21,641 nucleotides of DNA from JAZQHR01 sp045540815 (GTDB lineage Bacteria; Bacillota; Clostridia; UMGS1810): positions 1-21,641 of the forward strand of contig JAZQHY010000047.1 in NCBI GenBank assembly GCA_045540815.1, written 5' to 3'. Positions 7,815 through 15,492 of this stretch are shown piece after piece. The notes beneath the pieces are model-generated. The model searched no databases. It saw only the letters and a list, made by a program, of their open reading frames with translations, and had not been told where the DNA came from. Positions within the stretch are counted from its first letter, which is position 1; every line of letters begins with the position of its first letter. Both the position numbers and the translations under genes were made by a program.

Positions 7815-8258
7815 ATGGCTTATGATACCCGAGAACTGCTGGCAAGACTTATACAGTGCGAAGCAGGTGGAGAGGGATATGATGGAATGGCGGCGGTTGC
7901 ATCGGTAGTTATAAACCGTTCAACAGTTGAAAATGGTGAGTTTTCCCGAATTAGCAATGGTGGAGATGTTCGTGCAATAATTGAGCAACCAAATCAATTC
8001 ACTTGTCTTAAAACTAGTGTCCGTGGTAATTATAACAGTCAAAATATATATAATATGAATCCCGAAGAAATACATTATCAGATAGCTGACTGGGCGCTAG
8101 CAGGAAATACATCAAGTGCAGTAGGAAACTCTTTGTTTTTCTTTAATCCATATTCACAGTCATGTCCGACATATTTTCCTACAAGAATCGGTGTCATTTA
8201 TAATAGGGTAGGGGCGCATTGTTTTTATGCGCCTACGTCACAATATGCAAACACGTAA
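7815..8258 (+). CDS. cwlJ: Spore cortex-lytic / cell wall hydrolase, CwlJ (SleB-like) family
   Basis: Hydrolase_2-family enzyme of 147 residues that degrades muramic-lactam cortex peptidoglycan during germination. The catalytic glutamate is E16 in CEAGGEGYDGMAAVASVVINR, the family hallmark; further marks are the FTCL block, the ALAG motif and NSLFFFNP. As in CwlJ, and unlike SleB, there is no signal peptide and no peptidoglycan-binding N-terminal domain, which fits mother-cell synthesis and location in the coat. The ribosome-binding site is AAGGTGGTGAG. The next gene encodes GerQ, the coat protein needed to place CwlJ in Bacillus, which strengthens the CwlJ call. Its upstream motif suggests SigK or SigE control. 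Confidence 0.87.
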   Translation: MAYDTRELLARLIQCEAGGEGYDGMAAVASVVINRSTVENGEFSRISNGGDVRAIIEQPNQFTCLKTSVRGNYNSQNIYNMNPEEIHYQIADWALAGNTSSAVGNSLFFFNPYSQSCPTYFPTRIGVIYNRVGAHCFYAPTSQYANT

Positions 8259-8271
8259 CGGAGGTAATATT

Positions 8272-8871
8272 TTGAATAATCAAATTGATTTAGGTAGAAT
8301 ATACGGTATTGAAGGCGGTATTGCAGACGCAAGTGGTCTTGAACCAAGAAATTTCATACAAAGTCCTAATATACCATCACTTGAACAGATTGCTGAATAC
8401 AACCTAGCTTCACGAGGAATAAACCCTGATAATCCACTTGGTACATCACAAAATGGTCTGAATCAGAATTATGATGATTACCCTACGGGTGTACCTTATG
8501 ACGCTGACTACAATCTAAGTATTCCGCCATCAAGTAACTCTTTTGTTTCAACACCAACTACTACTCTCAACGCGTCAATGAATATGACTCCAACTACTGA
8601 TATTAATCAGGCAGGAAATCTGCAAATCACTGACTTTTCGAACCCGTATCCTGTAACTCCAGAATCAATTCAATATTTAAACGGATTCATAAGAACACAA
8701 ATAGGGCGTCGAGTAACTGTAACATTTTTAGTAGGAAGCAATCTTATAGAAGAAAAAACAGGCTTTTTACTAGGAGTCGGAGCTAACTACATTTTAATAA
8801 ACGAACTTGACACAAACGACCTAACAGCCTGCGATTTCTACAATATTAAATTCATACGCTTTTATTATTAA
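8272..8871 (+). CDS. gerQ: Spore coat protein GerQ
   Basis: Inner coat protein, known in Bacillus as a transglutaminase substrate that anchors CwlJ. From TTG 8272 (GGAGG at 8260-8264, spacing 7) it has 199 residues; an in-frame ATG at 8227 lies inside cwlJ without a ribosome-binding site and is rejected. Residues about 128-199 form the GerQ domain: PESIQYLNGFIRTQIGRRV, a beta-rich GFLLGVGANYILINE stretch, and an aromatic end. Residues 1-125 are low-complexity, rich in N, S, T, P and D, with several Gln that could be cross-linked; this region is much longer than a minimal GerQ domain and diverges most. It lies 13 nt after cwlJ, so the two are co-transcribed. Its stop overlaps the convergent hemW stop by 3 bases. 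Confidence 0.85.
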   Translation: MNNQIDLGRIYGIEGGIADASGLEPRNFIQSPNIPSLEQIAEYNLASRGINPDNPLGTSQNGLNQNYDDYPTGVPYDADYNLSIPPSSNSFVSTPTTTLNASMNMTPTTDINQAGNLQITDFSNPYPVTPESIQYLNGFIRTQIGRRVTVTFLVGSNLIEEKTGFLLGVGANYILINELDTNDLTACDFYNIKFIRFYY

Positions 8872-9971
8872 AGAGAGTCTATAATATAATTGATTATTGT
8901 ATTTGAAACTAGGAAACCTTCTTTTGTAAGTGATACAATATTCTTGTCATAGGTGATTAGTTTCTCAGCTTTTAACTGGTGTAGTTTGTATTCAAGTTTC
9001 TTTGAGACAGTAAAATTATATCTGCTTTTTAAATTATCAAGATTCAATCCTTCTTTAAGACGTAAAGCGAGCATGATATATTCTTCAATATCTCCGCCAG
9101 TACCATCATCTACTGTTATGTTATTATAAAAACTTTCAAAACTTCTTTCAAAATAAAATCTTTTTCCGTCAACATAAGAATGTGCAGAAGGACCTATACC
9201 AATATATTCTTCATCGTGCCAGTATCTAATATTATGTTTTCCTTCGAAACCCGATTTTGAAAAATTACTAATCTCATATTGATAGTACCCTGACTTTTCG
9301 AGTTCATTTACAGCATGAATATACAAATCAGCCTGAGATTCATCATCGAAAGTATCAAGTTCTTTACGTAATTTATAAAAAAGAGTGTTTTCTTCAAACT
9401 TTAAAATATAAGCTGAAATATGTTCAACACCGCAGTCTTTACAGAATCTGATAGAATCTGTGAGGCTGCTTTTTGTTTGATGTGGTACACATAGCATTAA
9501 ATCCAGAGAAATGTTATCAAAGCCACCTTCTCTTGCTCTCTCTATTATATTTCTAGCATCTGAAGCAGTATGCCTTCTACCGAGAGTTTTAAGTTCATTA
9601 TCGTTAGCACTTTGAAGACCAATTGATAATCTGTTAAAACCAGTTGATTTCATTAATGAAAAATCAAGATTATCTGCAGAGCATGGATTAACTTCGACTG
9701 TTACTTCAGCATCTTCTAAAACAAGGAAGTTATTTTTAACTGCCAAAAGTATTTCACATAAACGTTTTGTACCTAAAACTGATGGAGTACCTCCTCCAAA
9801 ATATACTGTAGTAATATCACGCGGATATATTTTAGAATAGGTTTCAATACTTTCAATTAGTTTTTTTACATAGTTGTCATATTCATTTTTATTACTCTTA
9901 CTATAGAAATCGCAGTAAGGACATTTTTGCTCACAAAATGGAATGTGAATATAAATACTAAGTTTATCCAT
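8868..9971 (-). CDS. hemW: Radical SAM heme chaperone HemW (CPO-like)
   Basis: Radical SAM protein of 367 residues that binds heme and hands it to acceptor proteins; often mis-named coproporphyrinogen oxidase HemN. The SAM cluster cysteines are C13, C17 and C20 in FCEQKCPYCDF; YFGGGTPS, EVNP, RLSIGLQS, LGRRHTA and a winged-helix C-terminal HemN_C domain follow. HemN proper carries an N-terminal extension that is absent here, which favours HemW. The start at 9971 has AGGAG 5 nt upstream and gives the standard N-terminus. A longer start at 10007 also has AGGAG (3 nt away) but adds 12 residues with no family match. It is convergent with gerQ. Confidence 0.9.
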   Translation of the reverse strand: MDKLSIYIHIPFCEQKCPYCDFYSKSNKNEYDNYVKKLIESIETYSKIYPRDITTVYFGGGTPSVLGTKRLCEILLAVKNNFLVLEDAEVTVEVNPCSADNLDFSLMKSTGFNRLSIGLQSANDNELKTLGRRHTASDARNIIERAREGGFDNISLDLMLCVPHQTKSSLTDSIRFCKDCGVEHISAYILKFEENTLFYKLRKELDTFDDESQADLYIHAVNELEKSGYYQYEISNFSKSGFEGKHNIRYWHDEEYIGIGPSAHSYVDGKRFYFERSFESFYNNITVDDGTGGDIEEYIMLALRLKEGLNLDNLKSRYNFTVSKKLEYKLHQLKAEKLITYDKNIVSLTKEGFLVSNTIINYIIDSL

Positions 9972-9990
9972 AATAACTCCTGAAACAATG

Positions 9991-10024
9991 AGTTGAGGCA
10001 GGAACATAAGCTCCTGCCTCAGCT
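9991..10024. repeat. Strong hairpin in the hemW leader
   Basis: Inverted repeat with arms 9991-10003 and 10012-10024: 13 paired positions, one of them G-U, around an 8-nt loop. It has no T-run on either side, so it is not a standard terminator. It lies between the likely hemW promoter and the hemW start on the minus strand, with the preferred ribosome-binding site just outside it. Function unknown; transcript stability or translation control are possible. Confidence 0.7.
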
Positions 10025-10066
10025 TGGAAGGTATATGAAAAAATAGGAATAATCTCTTGAACTAAT

Positions 10067-10093
10067 ATTATACTCTCAATTTAAATCTGTCAA
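10067..10093 (-). promoter_or_regulatory. Likely hemW promoter
   Basis: On the minus strand TTGACA (10093-10088) and TATAAT (10072-10067) both match consensus but are only 15 nt apart; TAATAT two bases further gives a 17-nt spacer. This leaves a leader of roughly 90 nt that holds the 13-bp hairpin. Confidence 0.6.
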
Positions 10094-10158
10094 GATAATT
10101 GCGCTATTATTCACATACTTTTCAGATATCTTATATCAATATTCGTACTAATTATGTG

Positions 10159-10188
10159 TTGACTTTATAGGTACAATAATAGTAAAAT
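10159..10188 (+). promoter_or_regulatory. Likely prfC promoter
   Basis: TTGACT (10159-10164), 18 nt spacer, TAAAAT (10183-10188). It lies 29 nt before the prfC start and drives away from the hemW promoter. Good match, with a slightly long spacer. Confidence 0.55.
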
Positions 10189-10217
10189 ATTTAGGATATT
10201 GATTGGAGGGGAATAGC

Positions 10218-11804
10218 TTGAGTAATTTTCATGATGAAATAAACAAGCGCAGAACGTTCGCGATAATTTCGCACCCTGACGCAGGTAAAACAACATTAAC
10301 CGAGAAACTCTTATTGTACGGTGGAGCCATAAACTTAGCCGGTTCCGTTAAAGGTAAAAAAACAGCAAAGCATGCAGTTTCTGACTGGATGGAAATCGAA
10401 AAGCAGCGTGGTATTTCTGTTACTTCTTCTGTAATGCAGTTTAAGTATGATGGTTACTGCATCAATATTCTTGATACTCCCGGTCACCAGGACTTCTCAG
10501 AAGATACTTACAGAACACTTATGGCAGCAGATAGTGCTGTAATGGTAATAGATGCTTCGAAAGGTGTAGAAAATCAGACGATAAAACTCTTTAAGGTCTG
10601 TGTTATGCGACACATTCCTATCATTACTTTCATCAATAAGATGGACAGAGATTCTAAAAATCCTTTTGAACTTCTCGAAGACATTGAAAACGTTCTTGGT
10701 ATAAACACTTGTCCAATGAATTGGCCGATTGGTTCAGGTAAGGAATTCAAGGGTGTTTATGATCGAAAAGAAAACAAAATTCTTTCATTTACAGCGAATA
10801 ACGGGCAAAAGGAAGTAGAGAAAGAAGAATTGACTCTCGATGATCCTGAACTCGATTCCAAGCTCTTTTATGGTCAAAAAGGCCAATTAATTGAGGATAT
10901 AGAACTTCTAGATGGAGCAGGTAACGAATTTGATTTAGACGAAGTCAGAAAGGGTAATTTGACTCCGGTTTTCTTTGGTTCTGCTCTTACTAATTTTGGT
11001 GTTGAACCTTTCTTGAAAGAATTTTTAAATCTTACCACTAGTCCATTACCACGCGAAACTTCAGATATGATAATAGAACCTGAATCGGATTTTTTCTCTG
11101 CATTTGTCTTCAAAATTCAGGCTAATATGAATAAAGCTCACAGAGACAGAGTAGCGTTTATGAGAATTTGCTCAGGTAAATTCGATAAGAATATGGAAGT
11201 TTATCATGCACAAAGCGATCGCAAGATGCGTCTTTCACAGCCTCAGCAAATTATGGCACAGGAACGTGAAATCGTCGATGAAGCGTATGCAGGTGATATT
11301 ATCGGTGTATTTGATCCGGGTCTTTTCTCAATTGGAGATACTATAGTAACACCAGGTCAAAAATTCAAATTTAAAGGTATCCCAACATTTGCTCCTGAAC
11401 ATTTTGCTTTGGTAAGACAAAAAGACACCATGAAACGCAAGCAGTTTGTAAAGGGTATTAATCAGATTGCACAGGAAGGTGCAATTCAGATTTTCCATGA
11501 ACCAGATTCAGGTATGGAAGAGGTTATAGTTGGCGTTGTTGGTGTACTCCAGTTTGATGTTTTAAAGCATAGACTTGAAAATGAGTATAACTGCGACATA
11601 GTTATGACACCAACACCATATCAGTTTATTCGTTGGATAACTTCTGATTGTGATATTAAGTCATTAGACTTAGCTTCTGATACTAAAGTAGTTGCTGACT
11701 TTAAAGATAGAAAACTTCTGTTATTCAGAAGTTTCTGGAGTATTAACTGGGCTTTAGAACATAACAAAGATCTCACTTTAGAAGAATTTGGTACAAACGA
11801 ATAA
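10218..11804 (+). CDS. prfC: Peptide chain release factor 3
   Basis: Translational GTPase that recycles RF1/RF2 from the ribosome after peptide release. From TTG 10218 it has 528 residues, the normal RF3 length. GTPase motifs: G1 SHPDAGKTT at 18-26, the RGISVTSS switch I region, G3 DTPGHQDFSED, G4 NKMDR, and G5 GSG; RF3-specific C-terminal domains follow, including QFDVLKHRLENEY. The frame can be extended to TTG 10203, but that codon overlaps the GGAGGGG ribosome-binding site (10205-10211), which sits at the right distance from 10218. Upstream is its own promoter; a strong terminator follows 20 nt after the stop. Confidence 0.96.
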   Translation: MSNFHDEINKRRTFAIISHPDAGKTTLTEKLLLYGGAINLAGSVKGKKTAKHAVSDWMEIEKQRGISVTSSVMQFKYDGYCINILDTPGHQDFSEDTYRTLMAADSAVMVIDASKGVENQTIKLFKVCVMRHIPIITFINKMDRDSKNPFELLEDIENVLGINTCPMNWPIGSGKEFKGVYDRKENKILSFTANNGQKEVEKEELTLDDPELDSKLFYGQKGQLIEDIELLDGAGNEFDLDEVRKGNLTPVFFGSALTNFGVEPFLKEFLNLTTSPLPRETSDMIIEPESDFFSAFVFKIQANMNKAHRDRVAFMRICSGKFDKNMEVYHAQSDRKMRLSQPQQIMAQEREIVDEAYAGDIIGVFDPGLFSIGDTIVTPGQKFKFKGIPTFAPEHFALVRQKDTMKRKQFVKGINQIAQEGAIQIFHEPDSGMEEVIVGVVGVLQFDVLKHRLENEYNCDIVMTPTPYQFIRWITSDCDIKSLDLASDTKVVADFKDRKLLLFRSFWSINWALEHNKDLTLEEFGTNE

Positions 11805-11823
11805 TTTGGGACTTGCAAAAAAG

Positions 11824-11873
11824 AAACACTCCGTGAATAGAATTCTAGTAATTCTTTATACGGAGTGTTTTTT
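11824..11873 (+). terminator. prfC terminator whose 3' arm carries the sigK ribosome-binding site
   Basis: Arms AAACACTCCGT (11824-11834) and ACGGAGTGTTT (11860-11870) pair perfectly over 11 bp; the 25-nt loop can form a small inner stem; six Ts follow (11868-11873). The sigK ATG begins at 11874, the very next base, and the only Shine-Dalgarno match before it is GGAG at 11862-11865 inside the 3' arm. The hairpin should therefore both stop prfC transcripts and hide the sigK ribosome-binding site in any read-through RNA. Confidence 0.88.
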
Positions 11874-12560
11874 ATGTTTGAATTTTTGAGTTTTGTTAGC
11901 GAATATCTGTTTTTATTTGTACTCCATATCTGCCATAGTGAAACTTTCCCAAAACCATTAACTAAAAAAGAAGAAGAAATGTTTATAGATTTAGCTCATA
12001 AAGGTGATATAAATGCCAGAAATAAACTTGTAGAACACAATCTACGATTAGTCGCTCATATAATAAAAAAATACTATCATTGTGTAAGCGATCAAGACGA
12101 TCTTGTTTCAATAGGCACTATCGGTCTTATAAAAGCTGTAAACACGTATAATCCTGAAAGAAACATCAAACTATCAAGCTATGCTTCTCGCTGTATCGAA
12201 AATGAAATACTGATGCACTTTCGCAACACAAAAAAATCAGCTCAAGATATATCCCTTAATGAAGCTATTGATTCAGATAAAGACGGAAATCCTCTAACGT
12301 TAATGGATATAATGTCAGTAGAAGACAACATTCTAGAGGATATAAGCACAAAGATAAATCTTGAAAAATTAAACACATATATGAAAGAGGTACTGACTCA
12401 AAGGGAAATAGAAATACTAAATTACAGATTTGGTCTAAATAATATTAAACCACTTACACAAAGAGAAATTGCAAAGAAACTTAATATATCCCGATCTTAT
12501 GTTTCAAGAATAGAGAAAAAAGCTCTAGAACTGCTCAGAAAAAGATATGAACGTGACTGA
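11874..12560 (+). CDS. sigK: Sporulation sigma factor SigK precursor (pro-SigK)
   Basis: Late mother-cell RNA polymerase sigma factor directing spore coat and maturation genes; 228 residues from ATG 11874. Residues about 4-24 are a hydrophobic pro-sequence (FVSEYLFLFVLHI) followed by FPKPL, the same arrangement as Bacillus pro-SigK, implying membrane attachment and cleavage by a SpoIVFB-type protease near residues 18-22. Region 2 follows: ARNKLVEHNLRLVAHI, DLVSIGTIGLIKAV and YASRCIENEILMH; region 4 ends with the helix-turn-helix TQREIAKKLNISRSYVSRIEKKAL. A GTG at 11865 in frame is rejected because it lies in the terminator stem. The gene is whole, with no skin-type insertion. Its 3' end overlaps feoB (opposite strand) by 26 bp. 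SigE-like RNA polymerase sigma factors are similar, but the pro-sequence and FPKPL favour SigK. Confidence 0.92.
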   Translation: MFEFLSFVSEYLFLFVLHICHSETFPKPLTKKEEEMFIDLAHKGDINARNKLVEHNLRLVAHIIKKYYHCVSDQDDLVSIGTIGLIKAVNTYNPERNIKLSSYASRCIENEILMHFRNTKKSAQDISLNEAIDSDKDGNPLTLMDIMSVEDNILEDISTKINLEKLNTYMKEVLTQREIEILNYRFGLNNIKPLTQREIAKKLNISRSYVSRIEKKALELLRKRYERD

Positions 12561-14439
12561 TAAGATTTATCAATAAGCAAAAAAACACGCCAAATAAAGT
12601 TGGTATCAATGCTGATAGTACAGTGTATTTTATACTCTTTGTTTCTTTATAAGTTGTTATTAATGTTGTGGAGCACGGGGAATGCAACAAGCATAACATA
12701 ATAAAACATAAAGCGGTTGTAATTGTCCAACCGTTGCTTATCAAAATTTGTGATAAATCTGTTATGCTACTATATCCTGTTAGAGAACCACCTGCACTAT
12801 ACGACATCAATATTAGTGGAATAACAATCTCATTTGCTGGCAATCCCAAAATAAACGCCATAATTATTACACCATCAAGTCCTAAAACCTTACCGAACGC
12901 ATCAAAGAAGTCAGTACAGTAATTTAATAATGTAATATCATTTATCGTGAGATTACCCATACACCAAATTATTGCACCGGCGGGAACAGCAACAGTTATA
13001 GCTCTCAAAAGCACAAACCACGCTCTGTCTTTCAAAGAGTAAACGATAGTGCTTAGAATTTTTGGTTTTCTGTATGGCGGTAATTCTAAAACAAATGATG
13101 ATTGTTGACCTTTTAAAATAGTTAATGATAACAACTTTGAAGTAAATAAAGTTATAGCTATTGAGAACATTATCAGAATAACTAGTGCAACAGTTGTTAT
13201 AATTGAACCTGCTAATTTATATACTGAATCAGCAAAAAAGATTGATATAATCGCAATTAATGTAGGTAACTTACCGTTACAAGGAATAAAGCTATTTGTC
13301 ATAATAGCAATGTTTTTTTCTCTCTCTGAATCGATAATTCTACATCCCATAACTCCGCAAGCATTACATCCAAAACCCATGGCCATAGTCAGAGCCTGTT
13401 TAGAATGCGCTCCTGATTTGTAATAACAATTATCAAGATTAAATGCAATTCTTGGTAGTAAACCCGAATCTTCTAGTATTGAAAACATAGGGAAGAAGAT
13501 TGCCATTGGTGGAAGCATCACCGCAACCACCCAGCTTAAAGTTGCATATACACCATTAACAATAAAATCAATAAGTGTTAAATTCAAATTTATCGAGTAT
13601 AAAAATAAATTAAGTTTATCTTTTATAAGTTCAAAAAACAAACTTAATCCTTCACTTAAATAATTTGCTCCAACTATTGTTATCCAAAAAACAACTCCAA
13701 GTAACAAAAGCATAATAGGTATGCCGAACTTTTTGGAAGTCACTATCTTATCAATTTTATATGATAAATCATAACCAATATTCTTTTTCACACACACGCG
13801 GCAAATATCTGTACATTTATTATATATATTACTTACATAGGTACTGTAATCCTCAGAAAAACACTGTAATATTGATTTGATTTCAAATGTATTAACTTTA
13901 CCGTTTATGACCTCAATTACTTTATCAATTAAGTTATTCAATCCAATCTTTTTAGAAGCAGACGTACTGACTACCGGAACACCAAGTTGTAATGATAATT
14001 CATCTGTGTCAATTTCAATGCCATATTTTTCTGCTTCGTCACAAAGATTTAAACATACAACAACCTTTTGAGTAATATTCAGAATCTGTAACGTCAGAGC
14101 AAGATTTCTTTCTAAATTTGTTGCGTCAACGACCACTACAACACAATCAGCATAATTGTTTTCAAGGTACTCATTTGCAACAACTTCTTCTTTAGATTGT
14201 GAAAATAAAGAGTAAATACCTGGTAAATCAACAATTTTAATGCTCGTATCTTTATATTTGCAATTTCCTTGTGCATTATTTACCGTTTTACCTGTCCAGT
14301 TGCCAGTATGCTGTTTCAAACCTGTTAGCGCATTGAATACAGTACTTTTACCGACATTAGGATTTCCTGCTAATGCAATTTCATAGTCATATTCAGTACT
14401 TCTATTATTAATACTCAGAAAATCACGGATACTGAACAT
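12535..14439 (-). CDS. feoB: Ferrous iron transport protein B
   Basis: Inner-membrane Fe2+ importer with an N-terminal GTPase. The 634-residue protein has G1 GNPNVGKST at 25-33, switch I Thr in the TGNWTGKTV stretch, G3 DLPG at 71-74, and a Firmicute-type G4 NLCDEA in place of NKxD. About residues 225-634 hold the multi-spanning membrane part, with two Gate-like halves: PPMAIFFPMFSILEDSGLLPR and the MGFGCNACGVMGCR cysteine block in the first, LGLPANEIVIP in the second. Length is on the short side because the cytosolic spacer is small. GGAGG precedes the ATG, 2 nt after the feoA stop. The 3' end overlaps sigK and no terminator is seen beyond. Confidence 0.96.
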   Translation of the reverse strand: MFSIRDFLSINNRSTEYDYEIALAGNPNVGKSTVFNALTGLKQHTGNWTGKTVNNAQGNCKYKDTSIKIVDLPGIYSLFSQSKEEVVANEYLENNYADCVVVVVDATNLERNLALTLQILNITQKVVVCLNLCDEAEKYGIEIDTDELSLQLGVPVVSTSASKKIGLNNLIDKVIEVINGKVNTFEIKSILQCFSEDYSTYVSNIYNKCTDICRVCVKKNIGYDLSYKIDKIVTSKKFGIPIMLLLLGVVFWITIVGANYLSEGLSLFFELIKDKLNLFLYSINLNLTLIDFIVNGVYATLSWVVAVMLPPMAIFFPMFSILEDSGLLPRIAFNLDNCYYKSGAHSKQALTMAMGFGCNACGVMGCRIIDSEREKNIAIMTNSFIPCNGKLPTLIAIISIFFADSVYKLAGSIITTVALVILIMFSIAITLFTSKLLSLTILKGQQSSFVLELPPYRKPKILSTIVYSLKDRAWFVLLRAITVAVPAGAIIWCMGNLTINDITLLNYCTDFFDAFGKVLGLDGVIIMAFILGLPANEIVIPLILMSYSAGGSLTGYSSITDLSQILISNGWTITTALCFIMLCLLHSPCSTTLITTYKETKSIKYTVLSALIPTLFGVFFCLLINLISHVHIFF

Positions 14440-14441
14440 AA

Positions 14442-14690
14442 TTACCTCCGCAAACTCACTATAATTTTCTTTGCGTCATTATCTCTTAAAGCTATTACAC
14501 TTCCTCTTATTTTATAGGCTACTGCGTTATTTGACATACTTTTAAATAGCACTTTAATTTCAGCGTTATTAACAAATCCTAAATCATACAATCGTTTAAT
14601 TCTATCTGTATCAATATTAACGATATTATTCAAGTAGCATCTGCCACCGATTGGTACATTATTTAGTGTCATCACTTCAGAATTATTCAT
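14442..14690 (-). CDS. feoA: Ferrous iron transport protein A
   Basis: Small SH3-like cytosolic partner of FeoB, 82 residues from ATG 14690. The family pattern is a DTDRIKRLYDLGFV block, then VLFKSMSNNAVAYKIRGSVIALRDNDAKKI. A GTG start at 14714 would add 8 residues, but the GGGATGG ahead of 14690 is a better ribosome-binding site and gives a typical length. It lies 2 nt upstream of feoB in one operon, divergent from deoC. Confidence 0.9.
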   Translation of the reverse strand: MNNSEVMTLNNVPIGGRCYLNNIVNIDTDRIKRLYDLGFVNNAEIKVLFKSMSNNAVAYKIRGSVIALRDNDAKKIIVSLRR

Positions 14691-14749
14691 ATTACCATCC
14701 CTAATATTTCTCACTATTAACTTATGAAATAACGATTACAGTGTGAGAG

Positions 14750-14778
14750 TTTTTATTGACTGTATTTGTTATTTACAA
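14750..14778 (-). promoter_or_regulatory. Possible feoAB promoter
   Basis: On the minus strand TTGTAA (14778-14773), 17-nt spacer, TAAAAA (14755-14750). It lies almost exactly over the deoC promoter on the other strand. Each hexamer has mismatches, so this is tentative; I see no convincing Fur box. Confidence 0.35.
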
Positions 14779-14784
14779 TATAAT
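14756..14784 (+). promoter_or_regulatory. SigA promoter of the deo operon
   Basis: TTGACT (14756-14761), exactly 17 nt, TATAAT (14779-14784): one mismatch from consensus. The start codon is 22 nt downstream with AGGAGA between. The hexamers sit in a loose ATTG...CAAT symmetry (14755-14779) that could be an operator, though no regulator gene is present to support this. Confidence 0.85.
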
Positions 14785-14805
14785 TAAAGGGTAGGAGAGA
14801 TTATT

Positions 14806-15492
14806 ATGAACATAAATGATATTTTATCAAAGGTTGATCACACCTTACTTTCACAAACAGCTACAGAAGATGAAATCAAAGCTATTTGTGATGATGCAAT
14901 TAAATATAAAACCGCATCAGTTTGCATACCACCATCATACGTTAGTTTTGTAAAAAACTATGTAGGGGAGAAATTGAAAATCTGTACCGTTATCGGCTTT
15001 CCGAATGGTTACAACACTACCGTTGTTAAATGCTTTGAAACAAAAAACGCGGTCAATGATGGAGCAGATGAAATTGATATGGTTATTAATATCGGATTTG
15101 TCAAAGACAAGAAGTATGATGCAATTCTTAATGAGATAAATGCAGTAAAAGCATCGTGCAACGGAAAGCTTCTTAAAGTAATCATCGAAACGTGTCTATT
15201 AACCGATGACGAAAAAGTCGAACTTTGCAAAATTGTATCTAAATCAAATGCTGATTTCATTAAAACTTCAACCGGTTTTTCGAGCGGCGGTGCAACTAAG
15301 AATGATATAGAATTATTTGCAAATAATATTTTTGGTAATCTTAAAATCAAAGCTGCTGGAGGTATAGCAAGTATAAATGATGCCGAAGATTTCATTAATC
15401 TTGGGGCTGAAAGACTAGGCACAAGCAGAATTGTTAAAATCGTCAAAAACGAAGGTGAAAATAATGAGTGCTGTAAAAACTCCACATATTAA
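14806..15492 (+). CDS. deoC: Deoxyribose-phosphate aldolase
   Basis: Cleaves 2-deoxyribose-5-phosphate to acetaldehyde and glyceraldehyde-3-phosphate, the last step of deoxynucleoside breakdown. The 228-residue TIM barrel has the Schiff-base lysine K153 in DFIKTSTGF, the second lysine K182 in KAAGGI, and the proton-relay D91 in DEIDMVINIG. It starts the operon behind a strong promoter. The last 29 bases overlap the start of deoD in another frame, and the deoD ribosome-binding site GAAGGTGA lies inside deoC, implying coupled translation. The residues after GTSRIVKI are therefore partly shaped by the overlap. Confidence 0.97.
   Translation: MNINDILSKVDHTLLSQTATEDEIKAICDDAIKYKTASVCIPPSYVSFVKNYVGEKLKICTVIGFPNGYNTTVVKCFETKNAVNDGADEIDMVINIGFVKDKKYDAILNEINAVKASCNGKLLKVIIETCLLTDDEKVELCKIVSKSNADFIKTSTGFSSGGATKNDIELFANNIFGNLKIKAAGGIASINDAEDFINLGAERLGTSRIVKIVKNEGENNECCKNSTY

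Noticed and set aside
11865..11873. GTG start for sigK nine bases upstream
   Set aside because: The codon lies in the terminator stem and would leave the ribosome-binding site overlapping the start; ATG 11874 fits the SigK N-terminus.
14711..14750. Fur-type operator before feoA
   Set aside because: The AT-rich symmetry around 14724-14738 matches too few positions of a 7-1-7 Fur box to call.
15431..15463. TTG start extending deoD into deoC
   Set aside because: No Shine-Dalgarno, whereas GAAGGTGA stands just before ATG 15464 and the family begins there.
15009..15485. 158-codon open frame on the minus strand
   Set aside because: It lies wholly opposite deoC, has no ribosome-binding site and no recognisable protein features; it is an antisense shadow.
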